DNA from: JAVBSN01 sp031556525 | Lineage (GTDB): Bacteria > Bacillota > Clostridia > Lachnospirales > Lachnospiraceae | Direction of reading: 5' to 3' | NCBI GenBank assembly: GCA_031556525.1 | Contig: JAVBSS010000006.1 | Coordinates: 1 to 64,000, forward strand | Length of the DNA: 64,000 nt | Shown: positions 37,401 through 45,540 of the stretch, one piece after another | Numbering within the stretch: position 1 is the stretch's first letter | Layout: each line of letters starts with the position of its first letter | Translations under genes and position numbers: made by a program | The notes under the pieces: generated by a model | What the model was told of the DNA's origin: nothing | The model's input: the letters and a program-made list of their open reading frames with translations, nothing else | Databases searched by the model: none

Positions 37401-37429
37401 ATTCTAACAAGATTACATTCCTATGTCAA
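37401..37429 (-). promoter_or_regulatory. Sigma-A promoter of NlpC/P60 paralogue 1
   Basis: TTGACA (37424-37429), 17-base spacer, TAGAAT (37401-37406) on the minus strand; start near 37394 and a leader of about 57 bases. Confidence 0.85.
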
Positions 37430-37554
37430 CACTCCATTTATTAACATTTTATTAAGTATAACTAGATTATTATCCCATATGGTCGTATTTTGTCTCAATA
37501 TGCATTTTTACAAAACCTCTAGATTAAAAATATCCTCAAACCATACTTAATATA

Positions 37555-37603
37555 TAAAAAACAAGTGCATATGAACTATTGCCTATTGTTCACATACACT
37601 TGT
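37555..37603 (-). terminator. Terminator of NlpC/P60 paralogue 2
   Basis: A long stem, ACAAGTGTATGTGAAC pairing with GTTCATATGCACTTGT with few mismatches, followed by TTTTTTATAT on the minus strand. Confidence 0.85.
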
Positions 37604-37624
37604 AAATATTCTTATTATATATTA

Positions 37625-38767
37625 TTAATTAGCGATTCTTCTTGCAGAACAAGCTTGTCTATATCCTACACTTGATATCTTAATTCCTGTTTTCTTAGAA
37701 CTCGCATGTACTACTTGTCCATTTCCAATATACATAGTAACATGAGTTATTCCACCACCACTTCCTTTGTAGAACAACAAATCTCCTGGTTTTATATCGC
37801 TTAAAGCTACTGGAGATCCACAATTTGCTTGTGCTGCCGCCGAGTGAGGTAGTGAATAACCAAATTTAGCAAATACTCTCATTGTAAAACCTGAACAATC
37901 TGCTCCATTAGTCAGGCTTGCGCCACCCCAAACGTAAGGATTTCCAACAAATTGAACTGCGTAATCGCATATGTCTTGCCTTCCTGCGTTACGTTTCTTT
38001 CTCTCTGCCTCTTCTTTCTCTTCTTGCTCTCGCCTTATAATTGCTTCTTCTTCCTCTTTAGAAATTGCACAATCTAATACAAAATATACATTAACATAGT
38101 CTTTCGATACAAATCCTGTTAACTCATCATCAACTTTAACCTGTGCCCAATCCTCATACTCTTCAACCACCGCATAAGTATCGCCTTCTGGAACCATAGA
38201 TAAACATGTTGACTCAACACTTTGTTCTTCTCTTACAAATAGAGTCTCTGTTGTTACTGTAGCCGCTTGTGGCAATCTTCCTTGTGCAAATTCACCTGCT
38301 TCATCACCAGTAACCATGAACTCATTCTTAACATATCCTATTACCGAGCCTGATTCTATCTTTGTCCACTCTTCGCCTTGTTCTATTATCTGCCCTGCTC
38401 CGCCAGCTGATAATTTACCCAAACGTTCTGACTCTTCATTAGCCTCTGCTCTTATATTTAACGAACTTTCGGTATTCTCAATCTTAGGTATTGCTATTCC
38501 AATAAACTGAGGATATTTAGCCGCATTATATGTAAGCTTCTCTAAATATTCTGGTTCATCTACTATATAATCTAATGTCTCTGTAATCGATGTACTATTA
38601 GACAAAATATCAGGTGTTACTATTGGCGGAATATAATTCTCAACAGCCTCTGTAATACTAACCAAATCCTTACCTGTGTCAACCTCTGATGCCAATGTCT
38701 CAGTATTACATAATAGTATACATCCACTCATTGTCAACGCTATTAATCTATATAAATTCTTCTTCAT
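37625..38767 (-). CDS. Secreted SH3 / NlpC-P60 cell-wall hydrolase (paralogue 2)
   Basis: A 380-residue relative of its two neighbours with the same order: signal peptide (about 1-27), two SH3 domains (about 85-225), short charged linker, NlpC/P60 domain with Cys in GADCSGFTMRV near 292 and HVTMYIG / VVHAS. The linker lacks the Ser/Asn-rich spacer of the other two. Good GGAGG site, but no clear promoter: the 91 bases upstream hold paralogue 3's terminator, so it depends on read-through or an internal promoter that I cannot see. No WalR box is seen. Confidence 0.92.
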   Translation of the reverse strand: MKKNLYRLIALTMSGCILLCNTETLASEVDTGKDLVSITEAVENYIPPIVTPDILSNSTSITETLDYIVDEPEYLEKLTYNAAKYPQFIGIAIPKIENTESSLNIRAEANEESERLGKLSAGGAGQIIEQGEEWTKIESGSVIGYVKNEFMVTGDEAGEFAQGRLPQAATVTTETLFVREEQSVESTCLSMVPEGDTYAVVEEYEDWAQVKVDDELTGFVSKDYVNVYFVLDCAISKEEEEAIIRREQEEKEEAERKKRNAGRQDICDYAVQFVGNPYVWGGASLTNGADCSGFTMRVFAKFGYSLPHSAAAQANCGSPVALSDIKPGDLLFYKGSGGGITHVTMYIGNGQVVHASSKKTGIKISSVGYRQACSARRIAN

Positions 38768-38815
38768 TATGCTACCTCCAAAGATTAAATGATCTTCTCT
38801 TATCTATAATTACGT

Positions 38816-38846
38816 TAAAAATCCCACTGCCATATGACAGTGGGAA
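38816..38846 (-). terminator. Terminator of NlpC/P60 paralogue 3
   Basis: TCCCACTG / CAGTGGGA stem with an 8-base loop, followed by TTTTTAACG on the minus strand; 13 bases after the stop. Confidence 0.85.
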
Positions 38847-38858
38847 TATTTACTTATA

Positions 38859-40154
38859 TTATCCTATTCTTCTTGCACAGTATGGACTTCTATAATTAAC
38901 ATTAGAAACCTTTATTCCAGTTTCAGGAGAACTTGCATGTACTACTTGTCCATTTCCTATAAATATAGCAACGTGGTTAATGCTTCCACTTGAATTAGCA
39001 TAGAATACTAAATCGCCAGGTACTAGTGAACCTAAATCAACTGCTGAACCACATCCAGATTGTGCTGAAGATGAATGAGGTAATCCATAACCAAAGTTTG
39101 CATATACGCTCATTACGAATCCTGAGCAATCTGCTCCATTAGTTAAACTTGTTCCAGCATATACATATGGATTCCCAACAAATTGTAATGCATAATCACA
39201 TATATCACTTCTTCCACCAGAAGAACTTCCTGATGCTGTTCTTGTTGATGAATTATTACTTGAAGATGTTGAATTATTTGATGAACTACTATTTGAAGAT
39301 GATGAATTACTTGAAGTAGAACTCTTAGGAGTACTTGTACTCTTCTTAGCCTCTTCTTCCTTTCTCTTATCCTCTTCCTCTTTCGCCTTCTTCTCTTCTT
39401 CAGCCTTCTTAATTAATGCTTCTTCCTCTTCTTTAGATACTGCTGTATCTAATACAAAAGATACTGTAACATATTCTTTAGAAACATAACCTACTGTTTC
39501 TTGATCTACTTCTATCTCTGCCCAAGCATCTGATTCAGCAATAACTTTATAAGTCTCACCCAATGGCACCATACTTACACAGTCTGCTGTAGTATCTTCT
39601 TCTGCTCTTACATATAAAGTCTCTGTATTAATTGTTGCTTGCTTAGGAACGTTAGCCTCTGCATATTCACCTGCTTCGTCTCCAAACAATATATATTCAT
39701 TCTTAACATATCCAGTTACTGTTCCTGATGCTATCTTAGTCCATTCAGGTCCTTGTTCAACTATCTGAGCAACTGCTCCTGCAGGTAACTTACCAACTCT
39801 ATCTGCTTCTTCACTAGCTTCACTTCTTATGTTAAGTGATTCTTCGATATTAGGAATAACCATACCTACAAATTGTGGGTACTTAACACTATATTCATTA
39901 GATACCACTTCATCAACAGGCAAACCACCTTGGTTATCAACAGCTTCTTCTATAGCCGCTGTTATATTAACAATTAAATTAGTCTCCATCATAATATTAT
40001 TACTATATGATGTCTCTTCTATGTATCTATCTAAAGTTGATGTTATATTTGCATTGCTATCATTATAAGAGTTGCTAGCTGCAACAGACATACTGTTAGC
40101 CATTATACTTCCAGCTATAAACACTGCCACTACCTTATGTGTCAATCTCTTCAT
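38859..40154 (-). CDS. Secreted SH3 / NlpC-P60 cell-wall hydrolase (paralogue 3)
   Basis: A 431-residue protein with signal peptide (about 1-27), two SH3 domains (about 92-235), a Lys/Glu helix followed by a long Ser/Asn-rich low-complexity linker (about 235-310), and NlpC/P60 with Cys in GADCSGFVMSV near 343 and HVAIFIG / VVHASS. The linker probably spans part of the wall. Strong GGGAGG site, own promoter, a WalR-like box and own terminator. It is closest to paralogue 1 in layout. Confidence 0.93.
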   Translation of the reverse strand: MKRLTHKVVAVFIAGSIMANSMSVAASNSYNDSNANITSTLDRYIEETSYSNNIMMETNLIVNITAAIEEAVDNQGGLPVDEVVSNEYSVKYPQFVGMVIPNIEESLNIRSEASEEADRVGKLPAGAVAQIVEQGPEWTKIASGTVTGYVKNEYILFGDEAGEYAEANVPKQATINTETLYVRAEEDTTADCVSMVPLGETYKVIAESDAWAEIEVDQETVGYVSKEYVTVSFVLDTAVSKEEEEALIKKAEEEKKAKEEEDKRKEEEAKKSTSTPKSSTSSNSSSSNSSSSNNSTSSSNNSSTRTASGSSSGGRSDICDYALQFVGNPYVYAGTSLTNGADCSGFVMSVYANFGYGLPHSSSAQSGCGSAVDLGSLVPGDLVFYANSSGSINHVAIFIGNGQVVHASSPETGIKVSNVNYRSPYCARRIG

Positions 40155-40186
40155 ACATACCTCCCAAATTATAAATCGTCTGAATT

Positions 40187-40203
40187 ATTACAAATTTGTT
40201 ACG
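40187..40203 (-). promoter_or_regulatory. WalR/YycF-like box of NlpC/P60 paralogue 3
   Basis: On the minus strand CGTAAC-AAATT-TGTAAT: two half-sites 5 bases apart, one mismatch to TGTWAH-N5-TGTWAH. It lies about 8-24 bases downstream of the predicted start, the same side of the promoter as the array at paralogue 1. Confidence 0.55.
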
Positions 40204-40217
40204 ACTTATTAAAAATG

Positions 40218-40246
40218 ATTATATCAAAGCAAATATGTCATGTCAA
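40218..40246 (-). promoter_or_regulatory. Sigma-A promoter of NlpC/P60 paralogue 3
   Basis: TTGACA (40241-40246), 17-base spacer, TATAAT (40218-40223) on the minus strand, both hexamers at consensus. Start near 40211. Confidence 0.9.
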
Positions 40247-40331
40247 CCTTTTAAACGCACAAATTATCATTTTTTCTATATTTTACGTAGCTTTCCGCGT
40301 AAAAATATTATTATTTTTATTAACATTTTCG

Positions 40332-40360
40332 TTGACATAAGTCATTAAATCTTTTATACT
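40332..40360 (+). promoter_or_regulatory. Sigma-A promoter of the YjfB-like gene leader
   Basis: TTGACA (40332-40337), 17-base spacer, TATACT (40355-40360) on the plus strand. Start near 40367, so the transcript would begin within the left arm of the first repeat hairpin. Confidence 0.8.
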
Positions 40361-40362
40361 AT

Positions 40363-40602
40363 TATTACTTAGTAAGGTATTTTCGAACTTAGTAATAATG
40401 CATACCTAGACACTTAACGAAGTTCTTTTGAGTTTAGTGTATACGGTATTATCCGTATTACTTAGTAAGGTATTTTCGAACTGACATTGAGTACTTGGTG
40501 AAGTTTTTTGAACCTAGTACGAAAGTCCATCCCGACACTCGCGAGGTGTTTTCGAGTGAAAGTGGAGTGGATGTTACCTTAGTAATTACTACGAAAGAAG
40601 GT
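40363..40602 (+). ncRNA. Structured leader of five related stem-loops
   Basis: Five consecutive hairpins share a 12-13 base loop of form RARGTNYTTTYGA: AAGGTATTTTCGA (40374-40386), GAAGTTCTTTTGA (40419-40431), AAGGTATTTTCGA (40467-40479), GAAGTTTTTTGA (40500-40511), GAGGTGTTTTCGA (40543-40555). In three of them the stem is 3 bp, one T-T mismatch, then 5 to 7 bp, with stem sequences changing in compensation; the third has a weak stem and the fifth a 2-base bulge instead. A 27-base segment is repeated exactly (40363-40389 and 40456-40482). A last hairpin (ACCT-TAGT-AATT-ACTA...AGGT, 40576-40602) covers the ribosome site of the next gene. No terminator is present, so control would be translational. 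Not a known riboswitch class to me. Confidence 0.65.
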
Positions 40603-40609
40603 GTTGACT

Positions 40610-40786
40610 ATGGATATTGCAGCATTATCCGTGTCTATGTCACAATCCCAACTAATGAACGATGTAAGTGTTGCTATGATGTCTAAAGCGCTAGATACTG
40701 CCGAAGTTACTAGTGATGGTTTAACTAGACTCATGGAATCTTCAGTTAATCCTTTAGTTGGACAGAATATTGATATTAGACTATAG
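40610..40786 (+). CDS. YjfB-like putative motility protein
   Basis: A 58-residue protein (MDIAALSVSMSQSQLMNDVS...) that matches the small YjfB_motility family: an N-terminal Ala/Ser/Gln-rich helix and a second helix ending in a short PLVGQNIDIRL tail. Family members are found near flagellar or regulatory genes in Firmicutes, with no known biochemistry. The ATG at 40610 has AAGAAGG 9 bases upstream, in a predicted hairpin. It follows a long structured leader and lies upstream of a MATE gene. Confidence 0.75.
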   Translation: MDIAALSVSMSQSQLMNDVSVAMMSKALDTAEVTSDGLTRLMESSVNPLVGQNIDIRL

Positions 40787-40787
40787 A

Positions 40788-40826
40788 GGCTTGGAGATAT
40801 TTCTTCAAGCTTTTATATTGCTCTTT
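40788..40826 (+). terminator. Weak terminator-like hairpin before the MATE gene
   Basis: GCTTG / CAAGC with an inner GAGA/TTCT pairing, followed by TTTTATATTG, just after the YjfB-like stop. Stem is short, so termination would be partial and the MATE gene may share the upstream promoter. Confidence 0.4.
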
Positions 40827-40847
40827 TTTATATATGAGGAGGTAAGT

Positions 40848-42206
40848 ATGGCAAAAACAACAAAAGATATGACTACTGGTGATCCAGCTAAGGGATTAAT
40901 CATTTTTGCAATCCCTATGATCTTAGGCAATCTATTTCAGCAGTTATATAATATTATAGATACAATAATAGTAGGTAACTTTGTGGGCGAAGAAGCTCTA
41001 GCTGCCGTCGGGGCGTCAACTTCATTAGCATTTTTATTTATTGCTCTTGCGACTGGCATGAGTATAGGTTCTTCGGTTGTTATTTCCAGATTTTTTGGCG
41101 GCAAGCAACTTGATAAAATGAAAACTGCTATATATACAATTATATTTACTACGCTGGCCCTTAGTGTTGTACTAACTATAGTCGGTCTACTATTCAACAA
41201 ATCAATACTTAAGATTATGAATACACCTGATAATATTTTTGATGATGCTAGCACATATTTAGGAATATACTTCTTAGGACTTGTCTTCCTATTTATGTAT
41301 AATACATTTAATGCTATTTTCAATGCTCTAGGTAAATCTACTATACCTTTGATATTTTTATTGTTTTCTTCTGGTGTAAATGTAGTCTTAGACTTACTAT
41401 TTGTTGCTAGATTTAACATGGGGGTTGCGGGCGCTGCTTATGCTACCCTAATTGCTCAAGGAATATCAGCAGTACTATCATTTATTGTTCTTATGATTAA
41501 TTTATCTAAGATTCATACAGATAAATTCAAATTATTTGACTTTAATATTCTCGGAAGTATAGCATATATAGCGATACCATCAACCATACAACAATCTATC
41601 GTTTCCTTCGGACTTATATTTGTACAATCTTTGGTTAATACTTTTGGTTCAACAGTTATGGCTGGTTACACTGCCGCAACCAAAGTAGATTCCATTGCCA
41701 TTATGCCTATGATTGCTGTAGGAAATGCTATGTCAACATTTACCGCTCAAAATATTGGAGCCAACAAATTAGATAGAATTAAAACAGGTTATAAAGCTGC
41801 TCTACTCCTAACCACCATTGTAAGTATCACCGTAACTTTATTACTATTTATTTTTGGAGAGGTATTAATCGGTGCTTTTGTAGATTCGACTTCTAGCCAA
41901 GCTGTAATTGATGTTGGTACTAATTATTTACGTGTCGTATCTATATTTTATATTATTATGGGTACTATGAATTCTACTAATGGTATTTTAAGAGGTGCTG
42001 GAGATATTAAATGGTTTATGACGAGTACTTTATTCAACTTCTTTACGCGAGTTGCATTCGCATATTTACTAGCATATATTTTCAAAGTACCAGAAACCAT
42101 ATGGTACACTATCCCTATAGGGTGGGCTGTAGGACTTATTATATCCTTCACTCGCTACAAATCAAACAAATGGAAATCAAGCATAAAAAAAGAAGCAGCG
42201 GATTAA
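40848..42206 (+). CDS. MATE family efflux transporter
   Basis: A 452-residue cation-coupled multidrug/toxin exporter with about twelve transmembrane helices in two repeats. The MATE signatures are seen near the N-terminus (PMILGNLFQQLYNIIDTIIVG near 22) and in the second half (ASTIQQ-like AIPSTIQQSIVSFGLIFVQ near 243). Start at the ATG 40848 with GAGGAGG upstream; the open frame extends earlier but overlaps the YjfB-like gene. Substrate unknown. Confidence 0.92.
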   Translation: MAKTTKDMTTGDPAKGLIIFAIPMILGNLFQQLYNIIDTIIVGNFVGEEALAAVGASTSLAFLFIALATGMSIGSSVVISRFFGGKQLDKMKTAIYTIIFTTLALSVVLTIVGLLFNKSILKIMNTPDNIFDDASTYLGIYFLGLVFLFMYNTFNAIFNALGKSTIPLIFLLFSSGVNVVLDLLFVARFNMGVAGAAYATLIAQGISAVLSFIVLMINLSKIHTDKFKLFDFNILGSIAYIAIPSTIQQSIVSFGLIFVQSLVNTFGSTVMAGYTAATKVDSIAIMPMIAVGNAMSTFTAQNIGANKLDRIKTGYKAALLLTTIVSITVTLLLFIFGEVLIGAFVDSTSSQAVIDVGTNYLRVVSIFYIIMGTMNSTNGILRGAGDIKWFMTSTLFNFFTRVAFAYLLAYIFKVPETIWYTIPIGWAVGLIISFTRYKSNKWKSSIKKEAAD

Positions 42207-42225
42207 ATTCCACAGCTTCTTTTCT
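42189..42225 (+). terminator. Terminator of the MATE gene
   Basis: AAAGAAGC / GCTTCTTT stem with an inner GG/CC pair and the stop codon in the loop, followed by TTCTTTACT. It may also act for the convergent PH-domain gene. Confidence 0.75.
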
Positions 42226-42238
42226 TTACTAAACGTTA

Positions 42239-42613
42239 TTAAAAATCATGCTCATCATCACAATCTGAATCATGCATATATTCTCTACTTGTAACTCTCT
42301 TCTTGGTTCTCTCTTCCTCTACCATCTGGGATAATTGTTCTTTAACATCTCTAGGATTCTTAATACTAATTAATTCAAAATTACCCATTGTCTTATCTGC
42401 TGAATCACATGCAATAGTTCCTACCCCAAATAGTCTTTGCCAAAAACTAATTGTTAAAGATACATCCATAATTCTATATAATCTTACTTCATCTTCTCTC
42501 TTACTAAGAAAGCCTGTTTCTATAAATAATCTTTCTTTATCCATAGCATATTTAGTAAACGAAAGCGGTAATCCAAATAAAGTTCTTTTCTTATCTTGCC
42601 ATATGTATTCCAT
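42239..42613 (-). CDS. Bacterial PH domain (YdbS-like) protein
   Basis: A 124-residue protein with one bPH2-type domain (KYAMDKERLFIETGFLSKREDEVRLYRI, split as an N-terminal strand pair and core strands; ending ISIKNPRDVKEQLSQMVEEE). Unlike YdbS it has no membrane helices; the C-terminus is a charged tail with a His/Asp-rich end (HDSDCDDEHDF) that could bind metal. Function unknown. Single gene with a GGAGG site. Confidence 0.85.
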   Translation of the reverse strand: MEYIWQDKKRTLFGLPLSFTKYAMDKERLFIETGFLSKREDEVRLYRIMDVSLTISFWQRLFGVGTIACDSADKTMGNFELISIKNPRDVKEQLSQMVEEERTKKRVTSREYMHDSDCDDEHDF

Positions 42614-42725
42614 AATACTTCCTCCTCTATAATCCCGTTAATTACACAAGTATATTTCTAGCCAAACAACTTTCTAGCCTATCAATATTTACTCACCATA
42701 TTATAATATTGTATGTTCTAACATA

Positions 42726-43337
42726 TTATTCGTCAATAAATTTCACTTGCAGCTCATCAAATTTCTCTAGTAAATCTTCATATCCCTTAAATACAATTCC
42801 CTCTATACCTAGTTTCCTCGCTGCTTCTATATTATTTTCTCTATCATCTATAAAACAAGTCTCACTTGCCTCAAGATTATATCTATCTAATAGTATCTCA
42901 TATATTTTTCTATCTGGTTTCATCACTTTTTCAAGAGATGAGACTACCATTCCATCTATCTCATCTATAAATGAAAATCTAGACCAATGCATCTCATACA
43001 TTCTCTTTGGATAGTTAGATAATAAATATACATTATATCCTGCTGCCTTAAGCGACTTTACTAGAGGCCCAGCATAATCAAACTCTCTTACAAGCTCAAT
43101 TGGGTTATCCATAAACATATCTATTTCTCTTGTATACTCTGGTAGTTTTTTCTTAAAGGCATCTACTATGTCTTCATCTGCCTTTATTCCTAAATCAAAT
43201 TCATTCCATAAGGAATCCTCTATCATGGACTTGCCTAATATATCGATAATCTCCGATTCAATACCCATATCATGCATATATTCTCGCCATCTAAAATCTA
43301 CTACTACCATTCCTACATCAAATACAATATTCTTCAT
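42726..43337 (-). CDS. HAD-superfamily phosphatase (YihX-like)
   Basis: A 203-residue HAD subfamily IA hydrolase. Motif I reads FDVGMVVVDF (Asp7 nucleophile, with Gly in place of the second Asp, as in the YihX sugar-phosphatase group), motif II LLSNYP near 105, motif III Lys in KVMKPDRKIY near 138, motif IV CFIDDRENNIEAA near 160. It likely removes phosphate from a small sugar phosphate. Located 22 bases after mntP, so perhaps the end of the same Mn-regulated transcript. Confidence 0.88.
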   Translation of the reverse strand: MKNIVFDVGMVVVDFRWREYMHDMGIESEIIDILGKSMIEDSLWNEFDLGIKADEDIVDAFKKKLPEYTREIDMFMDNPIELVREFDYAGPLVKSLKAAGYNVYLLSNYPKRMYEMHWSRFSFIDEIDGMVVSSLEKVMKPDRKIYEILLDRYNLEASETCFIDDRENNIEAARKLGIEGIVFKGYEDLLEKFDELQVKFIDE

Positions 43338-43359
43338 CTAAAGTACCTCCAAATTATAT

Positions 43360-43929
43360 TTAGAATATCCCCAAGTGCTCGATTAATATTTTAAGTCCCA
43401 TTAGTATAAGAATTACGCCGCCTAAAAACTCTGCCTTTGCCTTATATTTAGATCCAAATACATTTCCTATTTTAATACCAAAGAAAGAAAATGTAAATGT
43501 ACATAATCCAATAAATAATATAGCAGGTATAATGCTAACACTTAAAAATGCAAATGATACTCCAACTGCAAGTGCATCAATACTAGTTGCAATAGCCAAC
43601 AGTAACATTGTCTTTACATCAAAACTATCATTTAATTCTTCTGTCTCACCTCTAGACTCCTTTATCATATTAGCTCCAATAAAAGCTAATAGTACGAATG
43701 CTATCCAGTGATCCACTGCCTTAATCTTATTCTCAAATCCTACGCCTAGTAAATATCCTATAAGTGGCATGATTGCCTGAAATCCTCCAAAATACAAACC
43801 TGCAATAATTGCATTCTTCCATTTCATCTTAGGCATTGATAAACCCTTACATATAGATACTGCAAATGCATCCATTGATAAACCTACCGCAATAATAAAT
43901 AATGATACTAAACTAATTCCTGAATCCAT
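43360..43929 (-). CDS. mntP: Manganese efflux pump MntP
   Basis: Exports Mn2+ and protects from manganese excess. The 189-residue, six-helix DUF204 protein has the paired signatures VGLSMDAFAVSICKGL (near 17) and ATSIDALAVGVSFAFL (near 115), whose aspartates bind the ion. It is placed directly behind a yybP-ykoY Mn2+ riboswitch, which supports the assignment independently. Start ATG at 43927-43929 with AAAGGAG upstream. An HAD phosphatase gene follows. Confidence 0.96.
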   Translation of the reverse strand: MDSGISLVSLFIIAVGLSMDAFAVSICKGLSMPKMKWKNAIIAGLYFGGFQAIMPLIGYLLGVGFENKIKAVDHWIAFVLLAFIGANMIKESRGETEELNDSFDVKTMLLLAIATSIDALAVGVSFAFLSVSIIPAILFIGLCTFTFSFFGIKIGNVFGSKYKAKAEFLGGVILILMGLKILIEHLGIF

Positions 43930-43952
43930 GTCTTATCTCTCCTTTGCAATAT

Positions 43953-43991
43953 AAAAAAAGACCTATCTGCAGAATATTCTACAGATAAGTC
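43953..43991 (-). terminator. Riboswitch-controlled terminator before mntP
   Basis: GACTTATCTG pairs with CAGATAGGTC (one G-U) and is followed by seven T's on the minus strand. Its 5' arm includes the 3' strand of the riboswitch P1 stem, so Mn2+ binding, which stabilises P1, would prevent termination. Confidence 0.92.
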
Positions 43992-44080
43992 TCATTATTT
44001 AAAATAAAGCCAGATGGGCATCCCCATCAGTATGTTGACCTTACTACACAATCGTGCTAACTACTCCCTTATCTCGGGTT
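43983..44080 (-). promoter_or_regulatory. yybP-ykoY manganese riboswitch aptamer
   Basis: The class features are present in order on the minus strand: P1 (AGATAAG 44068-44074 with CTTATCT 43983-43989), the GGGAGTAG L1 segment, a P2 hairpin, the GTCAACATAC and GGATGCCCATCTGGC P3/L3 region, and GAGACTTATC closing P1. It lies 24 bases upstream of mntP's ribosome site through a terminator, the classic arrangement for Mn2+-induced efflux. Confidence 0.9.
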
Positions 44081-44109
44081 ATTATATATTGTATTATATC
44101 CATTGTCAA
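44081..44109 (-). promoter_or_regulatory. Sigma-A promoter of the riboswitch-mntP unit
   Basis: TTGACA (44104-44109), 17-base spacer, TATAAT (44081-44086) on the minus strand, starting just before the aptamer. Confidence 0.88.
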
Positions 44110-44126
44110 CAGACTTGTTGCATATT

Positions 44127-45518
44127 CTACAAAAGTTTTTGACCCATTATAACACCCATTACGGATGCCATCATAAGGCCTCTCGTCCAACCACTTGAAT
44201 CGCCTAGACAATATAGATTATTAACATTAGTGTTAAAATCTTCATCCATCTTAACTTTATTAGAATAGAACTTAAGCTCTGGCGAATACAGAAGTGTTTC
44301 TGTTCCAGCAAATCCTGGTACAACATGATCTACTGCTTGAATAAAATTAATAATATTTGTCATTGCTCTATATGGCATTGCTGCAGTAATATCTCCTGCC
44401 ACCGCATCTGGAAGCGTTGGTTTTATATTCGAACGACTTAATTCTTTCTCCCAAGTTCTCTTACCATCTAATATATCTCCATATCTCTGCACTAATATCT
44501 TACCTGAACCTAACATATTTGTAAGTTCACCAATCTTTTGTGCATATTCAATCGGTTGATTAAACGGCTCAGTAAAGTTATGAGAACATAGTATAGCTAG
44601 GTTAGTATTATTAGATTTAAGTTCTTTGTAAGAATGACCATTAACTACTGCTAAGTCATTATCGTAATTTTCTTGACTAACGAAACCACCCGGATTCTGG
44701 CAAAATGTTCTTACTTTATTCTTAAACGGATTAGGATATCCAATTAACTTAGACTCATAAAGTACATTATTAACATCTTCCATTATCTCATTTCTAACTT
44801 CAACTCTAACTCCTATATCAACAGTTCCTGGTCTATGAGCAATATCATTTTTCGCACATATCTTCTCTAACCAATCTGCACCTCTTCTACCGGCTGCTAT
44901 AACTATTTCTCTTGCCTTGATCTCTTCTGTATCCTTAGATCCGTTAGTTTTCTCTATTATTATGCCTTGGCATTTTGAATCTTCAAGAATTATATCCGCA
45001 CAATTATATCCGAACCTAATCTCAACGCCTCTATCTATTAAATATTGTTCTATTGCTCCATATATTTCTTGGGCTTTTTCTGTTCCCAAATGTCTTATTG
45101 GACAGTCCACAAGTTTTAATCCTGCTTGGATAGCTCGTTTTCTTATCTCTTTAACCTTTTCATCTTGACTAATTCCCTCAATCTTAGTATCTGCTCCAAA
45201 TTCAAGATATATCTTATCTGTATAATTAATCATTTCTTGAGCATAGTCTACACCTATTAAGTCTGGTAAATCTCCACCTACTTCATAACTAAGCGAAAGC
45301 TTACCATCCGAAAATGCTCCTGCGCCTGAAAATCCTGTAGTTATGTTACAAGGTTTACAATTAATACACTTCTTAGTCTGATTCTTAGGACATTTTCTCT
45401 TCTCAATAGAAGATCCTTTCTCAATCATAAGAATTTTTTTATCGCTTCCCCTTCTAATCATCTCTAGCGCTGTAAATATACCTGCTGGTCCTGCTCCTAC
45501 AATAACAACATCATACAT
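44127..45518 (-). CDS. COG2509-type FAD-dependent oxidoreductase
   Basis: A 463-residue flavoprotein of the uncharacterised FAD-dependent dehydrogenase group COG2509. Rossmann FAD site VVIVGAGPAGIFTALEM (residues 4-20), a cysteine cluster CPKNQTKKCINCKPC (about 43-57) typical of the group, TTGFSGAGAFSDGKLSLS next to it, and a C-terminal FAD motif YCLGDSSGWTRGLMMASVMG. The substrate is unknown. Start at the ATG 45516-45518 with AAAGGAGG upstream. It is a monocistronic unit behind a purine-type riboswitch and terminator, which ties it to purine status. Confidence 0.9.
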   Translation of the reverse strand: MYDVVIVGAGPAGIFTALEMIRRGSDKKILMIEKGSSIEKRKCPKNQTKKCINCKPCNITTGFSGAGAFSDGKLSLSYEVGGDLPDLIGVDYAQEMINYTDKIYLEFGADTKIEGISQDEKVKEIRKRAIQAGLKLVDCPIRHLGTEKAQEIYGAIEQYLIDRGVEIRFGYNCADIILEDSKCQGIIIEKTNGSKDTEEIKAREIVIAAGRRGADWLEKICAKNDIAHRPGTVDIGVRVEVRNEIMEDVNNVLYESKLIGYPNPFKNKVRTFCQNPGGFVSQENYDNDLAVVNGHSYKELKSNNTNLAILCSHNFTEPFNQPIEYAQKIGELTNMLGSGKILVQRYGDILDGKRTWEKELSRSNIKPTLPDAVAGDITAAMPYRAMTNIINFIQAVDHVVPGFAGTETLLYSPELKFYSNKVKMDEDFNTNVNNLYCLGDSSGWTRGLMMASVMGVIMGQKLL

Positions 45519-45540
45519 AATACGTCCTCCTTTGAAAATA

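Noticed and set aside
37625..38767. Read of the middle NlpC/P60 paralogue as a pseudogene because no promoter is visible
   Set aside because: The frame is complete with signal peptide, catalytic residues, ribosome site and terminator, so it is more likely expressed by read-through or from an unseen promoter.
40363..40602. c-di-GMP riboswitch upstream of the motility-like gene
   Set aside because: None of the conserved GEMM-I or GEMM-II segments is present; the leader is a series of similar simple hairpins instead of a three-way junction.
40363..40602. CRISPR-like repeat array
   Set aside because: Only five units with variable stems and no constant spacers; unit conservation is in the loop, and there are no cas genes.
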